Shown here: positions 56,222 through 64,000 of the stretch, in pieces
Layout: each line of letters opens with the position of its first letter
Position numbering within the stretch: position 1 is the first letter of the stretch
Assembly (NCBI RefSeq): GCF_029784135.1
Contig: NC_073746.1
Span: forward strand, 295,826,089-295,890,088
DNA from: Toxorhynchites rutilus septentrionalis
Taxonomy: Eukaryota; Arthropoda; Insecta; Diptera; Culicidae
Direction: 5' to 3'
Length of the DNA stretch: 64,000 bases
Translations under genes and position numbers: made by a program
The notes under the pieces: model-generated
Databases searched by the model: none
What the model saw: only the letters and a program-made list of their open reading frames with translations
What the model was told of the DNA's origin: nothing

Positions 56222-56344
56222 TACTTTTGTCCTCGCTTGCCTTTGTGCAGACTGGAATATATCTGTCCTAACATGAACTTCTAAACTTGCCAAACTAAGG
56301 TCCCACGTCAACCTTGCGGTTATATCATAGATATAACCCACCCA

Positions 56345-56572
56345 TTTTTTTCAAAGCAGAGAACAGCCTCTGGCAAATAAGCTAGGATTTCACTTCAAAA
56401 GATGTTCAGCAACAGGTTTTCATTCTTATTCTCTTTTGCGAGGCAACGTCGTTTTGCTTTCCGATATACACCTATGTCTTTCAGGAAGGGTGCCTGTATA
56501 AAGTGGTATGTCAATCACTTCATTCAAAATATAAAAGGTTCGTGAGTAAAGCTGTTTACTAATTGACTCAAA
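56345..56572. other. No gene recognised
   Basis: Spacer between element IV and a dispersed repeat. Confidence 0.4.
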
Positions 56573-57110
56573 AACTTGTTTCAATATCTCAAAACTGCTT
56601 CGAAAGCAAACTATCGAAATCACAAAAATCTACAAATATGAGTATCTGCTTGAAAGTTCATCTTAGTCAAGATTTGTCGATGCATATCTTTGCTGTCAGC
56701 GAAAGTTCTCTAAATATTGTGCTCGCCCTAGCCAATCTCAGTTTCTATTTTGCTACTGCGAGGAACACTTTTTTTCGCCACAGAATCCATCTTCAGAATA
56801 TGCGAAAAACAAGCATAATGTAGAGTGGAATCAAATAGGAGGTACGTCGTCGGTTTTCATACCGTGGAGATTGTATGGATTGTTGATTTTATGCGTTTTC
56901 GGTTATCAGACAGATAACTGTAGTGTGGGACAAATATATAATCGCCAGAAACGTACGGGAAAAACGCCGCGGTACATACTGAATGCGTTAAGTGTATTGT
57001 TCTGAGTACGTGAACTGTTCTCGCGAGAACAAGAATGAATAATGAATCAACCATTTTCAGCTGCGTGTACAAAAGTACAAAAACCCATCGGTCCTTTTCA
57101 GGGCCACTTT
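56573..57110 (+). repeat. Dispersed repeat with a histone-type stem-loop, copy 1
   Basis: Shares with 63553-64000, in the same orientation and order, ATCACAAAAATCTA, TTGTGCTCGCCCTAGCCAA, CGTCGGTTTTCATACCG-like and GTGGAGATTG blocks. A CCAAT motif is present. The copy ends near a histone-type stem-loop at 57090. No coding sequence recognised. Confidence 0.65.
57090..57105 (+). promoter_or_regulatory. Histone-type 3' stem-loop
   Basis: GGTCCTTTTCAGGGCC forms a 6-bp stem (one G-U pair) with a UUUC loop, preceded by AAAACCCATC and followed by ACTTTC. No histone coding region is readable upstream. Confidence 0.5.
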
Positions 57111-58413
57111 CGAATGAATAGTTTTTTAAGAATTTTCAATGCATTCTAAAAATCTATTTAATATTTATGTTTGCAAGAAGAGAGCTTCTGTGAATTCATG
57201 AGAGTGTTTGGATTCATTGGTATAATGATGTTGTTTTGAATTGTAGAGGGGTTAAAGTTCTCGCAGTTTATTCACCTCTAACCTTTGAATAAACCAATTT
57301 GAAATACCAAACTGAACATCCCAGTCTTGGGATTACTATATGGCAAGCCTTGCTGCTTGGATGACTGATAAATCGTGAATGACTGATAAATCGTGAATGA
57401 CTGATACGTGATTTTTTCAATCAATCATTCAACTTAAAATTTTGAAATTATGTTTCAATACTATTGATTTCGCCTTCAGTTTTCGGTTCGGTTCAGTTTT
57501 TCTGTTACCGTTCTACGTCTGCTGAGATGTTTCGTTCTGCGCTGGAGATGTAATTTAGCTAGGAGATACTGTAAATCTACTTGGATACTCAAGAAGTTCA
57601 GTATTCCAGTTTCTAGACAGCAAGCTATCAACAGTACATGTTGACGCTTAGAAATCATTTGACAATTTACCGAAATTGCCTCGCGAAGCGTTCGCACTCC
57701 TCACTCAGTGAAAGTATTCATTTATTGGCCTTTGTCATTGCTATCAAATATTTGTACCAAAGAGTTTTATTATTAAATTTCTTCAATGTTTGTGCTCGCC
57801 GGCAATAGTTTCGTAGTTCTATGTTAACAATGCGGTCGTGCCTTGAACATCACCATTCTTCATTTATCTTTTCTTTACGGCCCGCGGCACCATGAATTGT
57901 TTGTCGCCCCTATAAAAAAAGGTTGAGTACCGCTGGATTATATGCTTCACACTTAAATCGGGTACGATGATTCCGTTTGCGACATTCATTCTAAGCGACT
58001 AATGTCTCTTATAATTAAAAACAGAAACAGATACTAGTGTCCCAAGAGTCACCAAGTGATTGAAAATATCAACGGACGATTCGGTTCATGCTTCATACAG
58101 ACCCGCGGTATGTATTCACTCTTATTAGTCATATCCATGAATAATTCCCTGTGTAAGAATTTCGTTTCATTCAAACATAATATAAAAAATATAACACGAA
58201 CAAACGAATTGAATGAATATTGTCATAGTCATACACCAACAATGCGGTCGTGTCTTGGACATTATCGTCCATGTTTTTTCTTACTTTTTGTAACTGTTAT
58301 AACTCCACAGCTGAAAAATAAAACAGCAAAGAAAACAACTGGAAACAACCTAAAGCTTTAAAAAATGCTATAGTTATTCAGCTCTTGCTGAAGCGAATCC
58401 GTAGCCTCAACCC
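57111..58413. other. No gene; a short tandem repeat
   Basis: ATGACTGATAAATCGTGA is repeated about 2.5 times at 57360-57408. AACAATGCGGTCGTG occurs at both 57828 and 58240. No coding sequence. Confidence 0.45.
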
Positions 58414-58421
58414 ATCTGAAT

Positions 58422-58807
58422 TACGTTTGGGTGATCTTTATAAATAGATCGATCTTACCGAATCGATTTTCTAAACGGCGTAGGGATCGATCCACCGATT
58501 TATACCAAAGAATCGATCTGTGCCGAATCGATATTCGAAGAATCAAAAGCTTTTTTTACAATGTGTCTACTTATTCTACAGGGGTGTCGTCTTTTATTTA
58601 AACAGGGAATACAAATTTCATATTTCTATTCAAACATCAAAGGCATTTTGTTTTGTTTCTCAGAATTAAAGCCACAACAAATTTTAAAGTCCATAAAAAC
58701 ATTTTCCAGGGCATTCATCTCGAGTACAAAAGATCGATCCGAAATATCGGAAATCGAAATGGAAAAGATCGATCTTCTAAAAATCGATCCGAGATCGCCT
58801 AATCCTA
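58422..58807. mobile_element. hAT MITE, TAGGATTGGGCG family, copy 3
   Basis: 386 bp. Left TACGTTTGGGTGATC and right GATCGCCTAATCCTA are decayed family termini. Flanking repeats ATCTGAAT and ATCTGAAC match at 7 of 8. It shares CGATTTTCTAAACGGCGTAG with copy 1 and has a shorter centre. Confidence 0.85.
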
Positions 58808-58815
58808 ATCTGAAC

Positions 58816-59451
58816 GTATGTTCCTCTACGAACCAATATTTTTCCACGAACAAGCGTATTGAAGAGGTTATTGATAAAGCGGAGTACAACAATGCTCACG
58901 GCGAACCAATGCTCAAAACCGTAGTTAATTAATGTGTGAGTTTGCGGGTGGTCGGTTTATATTAATATCTGATTGTGATTAAGAAACACAATTCCAAAAG
59001 CCAGTGAAAGGAAAGTTGGGGGTGGAATCGGACGGACACGTTAAGCAAGCATAAAGTGGTAAACGAAACTGAACAGTTAATAGCATGCGAGCTTGACCAG
59101 TGGAGTGGGAGCAAGGCTCGAGAAATTATAAACGTTGGTGTTCAATCACAATATAAAAATCACGTACTCTTTCGGTGGTTGCGAGTTAGGCAAGCGCTAA
59201 ATAATCGACATAGAATACAAACCGGTGGTTAGGGATGGATGGTTGGTGGGTACACTGTGGCACATAAAGTATTTTGGGTATTTCACAGGAATAAGAGTGA
59301 TTGATAACATGAGAATATTCAAAGGTAGTATATATGTTCTATCCAAAACATTTTTTTTCTAATATGAATATTGGTAGAACGAAAAATCTAAATTAGGTTC
59401 ATCCAATTAACCAATTTGTTTTTGGCTTCTTAACATACATGTTATTTTATA
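58816..59451. other. No gene recognised
   Basis: Ordinary-looking spacer. Confidence 0.4.
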
Positions 59452-59665
59452 GCTTCGAGTTCAATTCCCGGTCAGATCGGAAGGTTTGTGGGTCAGGAAA
59501 GTTCGCCGAACTTGCACTGCTGCATGAGTATTCTCGAATTTGGCGAATTTGACAAAAAAGTCTCAATCAAGTAATGATTAAAATGACGCAAATAATAATC
59601 TGTGAAAACAACGAAGGTCCTCTAGAAAGAAGAACAACTCAAACGTAATTCCATCGTGAAATCAG
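59452..59665 (+). mobile_element. SINE fragment, tRNA 3' half and body
   Basis: Begins with a B-box-like GAGTTCAATTCCCGGTCAG and continues through GAACTTGCACTGCTGCATGA, AAAATGACGCAAATAATAAT and GGTCCTCTAGAAAGAAG blocks, which I recognise as the body of an Aedes tRNA-type SINE. The A box half is missing. Recognition is from memory of the family, not a search. Confidence 0.5.
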
Positions 59666-59878
59666 TAGTGGTCAGAACATTTGGAATGCAAACATCTCTC
59701 TATTTTGTTTCCCAGAAGTGAATGTTCCATTTCAGTTGGCTTATATCACCATTCGAGAGCTGATCCGAATCGTAATCGAATCAGATATCCTCACTCGACT
59801 TACACTAACACCACAGCCATCACGTTTCATTGGCCATGTATATATATCTAATCAATCGCTTTGTACTTCAATTTTCAG

Positions 59879-59965
59879 ACTGAACCGTGAAAAGTGCCGG
59901 AAAATAGCACCCCAATTAGAGCATGTCAACACAGAGAATTTGGACTGTGGAGGGAAAACGAGATG
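59879..59965 (+). other. Candidate internal or leader exon of a host gene
   Basis: 87 bp bounded by a strong acceptor (CTTCAATTTTCAG, pyrimidine-rich) and a consensus donor (ATG|GTGAGT). One frame is open throughout (LNREKCRKIAPQLEHVNTEN, then LDCGGKTR). Alternatively it is a 5' leader exon whose last three bases are a start codon. No neighbouring exon is identified in the window. Confidence 0.3.
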
Positions 59966-59971
59966 GTGAGT

Positions 59972-61179
59972 TGAGCGCATGCAAATAAACGGAGTCTTCC
60001 AGTAGTATTTGAGAGTGGAAAAACAATTTGCGATGAGCGTTATTTATGTCTGCGCGTCGTAAAATAGTGAAATAAAATCGTAAAAACATTTCGAAACAGT
60101 TAGTGAATTGCACAGCCGATGAACATAGAAATAGCTGTCTTACGAAAACGAAAAAAAAACTCCTTTGCCCTATTAAGAAAAAACAAAATTAATAAAATGC
60201 ACTCAAAATGCTAATTTACACAAAAATTAAGATTACAATTTTTAAACTAAGCCGCTGAAATGCGAACATAGGATTGGTTTACTGTAAATGCTGCCTTCTC
60301 GATAGTTATTGTCCCACATATCCCATAAAGAATAAATAATACAATTCGAAACCAAACATTTCAGTTGCCAGTGCACTTCAAAGTGCGCCAATTGAAATGC
60401 ATAAGTCATTCTACTTTGATCGCAATCATCGTTTTCCATACTGCGGAAACCACTCTTAGAAACCACCAATCTTTATGCAAAAAATGTTCATTAATTAAAC
60501 GAAAATACTTCCTGCGGCGTCATCACAATGTGTTGTCTATTGATCGACATCATCACCACGCCGTATGCTCCCATGTTTCTCACGGTTAAGTTTCGCCTGG
60601 TTCGAATTTGCGATACAGTTTACCCTCGGGCAAACAGGAAATAAGCGCTTGGAATTTCATTTTTGATGAAAGTAATTCAACCAAAAAGTTTCCTGCCACT
60701 CTACAGAATATAAACAGAGAGGTTGAAAATGTAACAGTCTTTCAAAGAACAGGCGTTCTGGTTTAAAAGAAAATTCACAGGATTACTGTTCTTGTAGAAA
60801 AAGTTTAATTATTTTTCGTTCGAAAGACTTTTATACCCCTACTGCAAGCTCATAGTACTATGGAATGAAATTATTGTATATTGAGATGCTGGAAACTGAA
60901 TTTAAGGTGTTCTTATATTATTCCTTTACGGTTCATTCGTTGCTACCTAATGCCAGCATAATGGATCGTCAACATCATGAGACTTAATTTCTTCTATAGA
61001 TGGGTTGAGATAAAAATCCTCACCTGTTAGATAAAGAAAAGGGCTGCTAAAGCCAATATCGCATCTCTGTAGAAAATGAAACGCTAACTGAAGCAACAAA
61101 CCTAAATTCTGATAGATAAAAATATTTTGTAAAGGTTTTTATTAAATTTCAACAACAATAAAAATATAAGAAAAATTTT
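59972..61179. other. No gene recognised
   Basis: Would be intron if the exon at 59879-59965 is real. No repeats I can name. Confidence 0.4.
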
Positions 61180-61690
61180 CTATTGTTTTGAAATTTCGAA
61201 CTTTTTGCCAAAAGCCTTGTATCTTTTTCTGCACAGTGACATTTTCAACTTATCTGTCATCTCTTTCCACTATTTTTCCATATCATATGGTGTTTTGGTT
61301 GTTTTGCCACACTTCTTCAGTTTACGCTTGACAATTATCCAGTTGACAGACTCACACTTTTTTTTCCAATAAAATAATATATAATAATAAAATAACATTA
61401 TACAATACTACAGCATCTCGGCTGTAATGGCAGCTGACAAAATCAGGTCAGAACTTCACGAGACCTTCGTGTGACGGAATTCCTTCTGAAGACACATTTC
61501 GTTGTGAAATTATCCATCCATAGTTGCTCCAATGCTAAAAAGATGCCTTGCCACAGCATCAACTTGCGCGCGAATGAATCTGCGAATACAAATTAGAACA
61601 TACCCGGAAACAGCAAGGTAATATTTTCGACCCGGGTTTTGTCCAAAGCCCATTTTACATATGTTTCATCGTCCACCAAAATTCATAACG
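61180..61690 (-). pseudogene. ITmD37E transposase relic
   Basis: Minus-strand pieces in order: ILVDDETYVKWALDKTRVEN (first catalytic block), FVFADSFARKLMLWQGIF, FVSCHYSRDA (second Asp in PDFVSCHY), then IIVKRKLKKCGKTTKTPYDM and LKMSLCRKRYKAFGKKFEIS with a stop at 61180. Stops and shifts separate them. The N-terminus is missing, where the sequence joins a maT relic. Confidence 0.7.
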
Positions 61691-62520
61691 CGCCATACTG
61701 AGTAGTCCAGCGGATTAACATCGGTGTTGGATTGCGGATACATATCCTTCGCCCAGAACGACAGATGTTCCTGCAACCACTTCTGAGTGCGGTTTGAGCT
61801 GTGACTCGGAGCCCCATCTTGTTGAAAAACAACATTTAGCTTCGGGACGTGCTACTCTTTGATCCACGGAAGAACATACTTACTTAAAATCCCGATGTTA
61901 ACCACCGTTTTTACTTCGTCGCCTTCTGGAATGAACGCTGGGTTCTTTTTGACGTAGGACTAAGTTCACAGTTTCGAAAACCAAAGCGTTACGCCGGAGA
62001 ACGGGATTTTGAGCGTGAATAGCTCCTAAACAACTGAATTCGTTTTGCTATCACGTTCTACAAAAGCGGGTACAAATGGAACGCTTTGGCTCGATTATTC
62101 AAGACTGCGTTGGAAGATATCTCTTCATGTCACCAGCTCACTGAACTTCTACGCATACCGTTTGATGATTAGGCAACATGTTGATAACTATTTTCTGCGA
62201 TAACTACTACCATAATGCATGAATTGACTTAAATTGAGATTTGTTTGCAGTTGAATTCGTAAATAGTTTCATTCATTCACTATTTTAATCAATAATTTAA
62301 TCAATACACAAAAGATAGCACTGCGCAGCGGCGATATCGTACCCAAGAAGGATCATCCGAGGTGGGATTATTGTTAATTGAAGAAATACAATTGATTACT
62401 AAGCCAACGGCAGTCCTACGTCAACCTTGCGGTTATATCATAGGTATAACCCATCCATAGTTTTTTGCCATCGGAAGCTAACAATCCAAACACCATAACA
62501 CTAGCAAGACCATAACTATA
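61691..62520 (-). pseudogene. maT-type (DD37D) transposase relic, split by element V
   Basis: Minus strand: YGLASVMVFGLLASDGKK right of element V, then NPAFIPEGDEVKTVVNIGIL left of it, LNVVFQQDGAPSHSSNRTQK (second Asp), and DMYPQSNTDVNPLDYSVW (third Asp). Spacing between the last two Asp is 36-37 residues, consistent with the ITmDD37D/maT group. One stop (KE-stop-HVPK) is visible. It ends abruptly at 61691 against the ITmD37E relic. Confidence 0.75.
61951..62460 (+). mobile_element. GACGTAGG-family element V, 510 bp
   Basis: Inserted between GAT GGC AAA AA and the AAC CCA of the maT gene (minus strand), that is, in a T-run of the plus strand. Starts GACGTAGGACTAAG after T5. The right side is GGCAGTCCTACGTCA, CCTTGC, hairpin GGTTATATC, loop ATA, GGTATAACC (62431-62451, one mismatch), tail CATCCATAG, then T6. 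The shortest complete copy, with no cargo recognised. Confidence 0.85.
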
Positions 62521-63104
62521 ACGTGGGACAAATCACGAATACGCTGCCACTTCATCATGGCGCAACTGTCAAACTTAGGAAATCGGCTTCTTTTACTCGA
62601 GGCCTGTTATGATATGAATTAGAGCTTACATACATGCGAAAATTACCAAAGCATTGTACGCACAGGTGAAACGGGAACTCTTTTTTGAACGCCTTTTGAA
62701 TCCTCGAGGTCCAACGATCTCTAACTCCGTACAAAGTGTTTAATATTTAAATCCCCTTCAAGACCAGGTGTCCTTCATGAGCCCGAAGCAAAGACGATAC
62801 TCGAAGTCTCTCAAGCTCCACGTGTTTTCGAATGTCGAGTGCCCAGAACAAGCTACGACGAAGTATGAGGTATGATTAAAAACTAACGTGGTATTTCGAA
62901 TTTCCGTTTGACATTTTAATATATCGGTAAACATGCTCCTGAAGTATGATAAAATTTCCATTATTTATTTTGTTTGTGACAGTTGCAAAGGTGAGGCGAG
63001 TATCTATGAACTCGGTGATTTTCGTTTGTTGAAATAATTTGATTAAAAGTTGTAAGTGTTACAAAATGTGTGAAATAATAAAAAAAAACAATGGGAAGTT
63101 TGCT
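62521..63104. other. No gene recognised
   Basis: May hold more of the decayed maT element just right of 62520, but no motif can be named. Confidence 0.35.
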
Positions 63105-63136
63105 CATTTATTTATTAATTTTATTCATTTATTCAT

Positions 63137-63167
<31 letters not shown>

Positions 63168-63170
63168 TGT
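63105..63170. repeat. (TTTA)n microsatellite
   Basis: About 60 bases of TTTA/TTCA units ending in a T-run. Confidence 0.9.
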
Positions 63171-63235
63171 ATTTTTTTTTTTATCTGTATTATAGTGACT
63201 TTCAACTCATTTGGCTGGTTCGTCACTTTTACTTC
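63171..63235 (-). mobile_element. LINE-type 3' tail
   Basis: On the minus strand GACGAACCAGCCAAATGAGT, TGAAAGTCACTATAATACAG and an A-run, a relative of the tail at 10730-10782. The target duplication is hidden by the microsatellite. Confidence 0.4.
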
Positions 63236-63552
63236 CATTTTTGGAAGAATGTCGGGAGTGAGAAAATCTAAAACAGAGGCGAATAATCTGTCAAATTTCA
63301 AAGCCTCTATAATTCAAACAATGACCATGATCATCATTTTTCAAGATATATATCGGGAACAGTAATGCAATTTTGTTCAGTGGGGGCAGCGCGTCGATCT
63401 ACATGCCGACTGGTGGAAAGTGCTTCTGTATTTTTACACCACATTATTTCTGTATCTTGGCTGAGGTGTAAATTTCGAAAAAAAATTCCCGCAAATTTTC
63501 CAAAGATAAACGGTGTATGAATGATGTTTGTTACTTATTAAACCAAACAAAT

Positions 63553-64000
63553 TTTAAACATGGCTTAAAAACTGCATTGAAAGCAAATTATTGAAATCAC
63601 AAAAATCTATAAAAATGCTACGGACTTTCACATCAAAGTCAAGATCGACGGTTGATGCATGCCGCCGAATGGCCGTGAAAAACACTATCAATATTGTGCT
63701 CGCCCTAGCCAACTACATTCCGTGTTGAACGGACGTGCAAAATTTTTCAACTCAGAATGCATTCTCATATATTATAGCGCGAAGTAAGCATAGTGCAGAG
63801 CTGCATTGACGAGCAGAAACAAAACAAAAGAAAAATATTGGATAGGGCCTACCGCGTCGGTTTCCATACCGTTATGTGGAGATTGGTTGTGTTGTGTATG
63901 TGTTGAATCACAGTTACTTACTCATTTTATGGGTTATTAAATAGATAACGGTGGCGGGCGACCCTGAGAAATTGATTAATCGGGAATTAATTGGTGACTT
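63553..64000 (+). repeat. Dispersed repeat, copy 2 (runs off the window)
   Basis: Homologous in order and orientation to 56573-57110; see that entry. It stops at the window edge before the position where the stem-loop would be. Confidence 0.65.

Larger units (their letters stand above)
53859..56344 (+). mobile_element. GACGTAGG-family element IV, enclosing an ITmD37E
   Basis: Starts GACGTGGGAATACG after a T4 run; its first ~220 bp aligns with element II. The right side has CCCACGTCA, CCTTGC, then the hairpin GGTTATATC, loop ATA, GATATAACC (56318-56338, perfect), tail CACCCA, and a T7 run. The interior has the expanded minisatellite, a small MITE and the ITmD37E at 54929-56221. The element proper is about 0.9-1.2 kb. 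Confidence 0.75.

Overview
The window looks like intergenic DNA of a culicine, Aedes-like mosquito. It is AT-rich and dominated by transposable elements, and it has only one host gene I can support fully. Species assignment is inference. It rests on the element mix (several ITmD37E transposons, DD41D and DD37D relics, Helitrons, hAT, PIF/Harbinger and TA-target MITEs, tRNA-type SINE pieces) and on a typical dipteran low-complexity cuticular protein gene. There are no bacterial or viral genes, no CRISPR array and no intact tRNA or rRNA.

Layout. 1-2.3 kb: a transposase relic, then unassigned DNA. 2.3-8.9 kb: minus-strand Helitrons that carry variable ~120-145 bp tandem repeats and host a DD41D mariner, a TA-target MITE and element I of a distinct family (below). 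10.2-16.5 kb: LINE, SINE and mariner relics, a hAT MITE, then a 3.4 kb hAT element into which element II, carrying histone H2A gene DNA, has inserted. 17.25-19.2 kb: the two-exon cuticular protein gene with TATA box and poly(A) signal. 19.2-25 kb: a dense set of MITEs and nested elements. 26-31.3 kb: a Helitron with a hAT MITE inside it, followed by a cecropia-type mariner that itself contains an ITmD37E. 32.5-37.1 kb: a solo LTR, Helitron debris and a third ITmD37E. 39.3-48.7 kb: element III, an irritans-like mariner relic, a hAT MITE, and a 5'-truncated LINE split by a PIF/Harbinger element. 50.6-56.3 kb: one apparently intact ITmD37E, and a nearly identical broken copy inside element IV. 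56.3-64 kb: repeats, a hAT MITE, a SINE piece, one possible host exon, and a maT relic interrupted by element V.

The most interesting system is a family I have numbered I-VII (I 7389-8633, II 13171-15465, III 39340-41428, IV 53859-56344, V 61951-62460, VI end at 10236, VII end at 48711). Every complete copy starts with GACGTAGGA, has the inverted motif near its other end, then a 21-nt hairpin (9-bp stem, 3-nt loop) and a short tail, and lies between T-tracts. This resembles the published description of Helentron-associated non-autonomous elements (HINE/DINE-1-like). One copy carries H2A gene DNA plus several histone-type 3' stem-loops. Other copies carry an internal minisatellite. That family assignment is inference; the architecture is read directly.

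The genes do not form a pathway. The cuticular gene acts in exoskeleton formation, and the rest is transposon biology with many datable nesting events. Boundaries supported by target-site duplications are stated; others are approximate.
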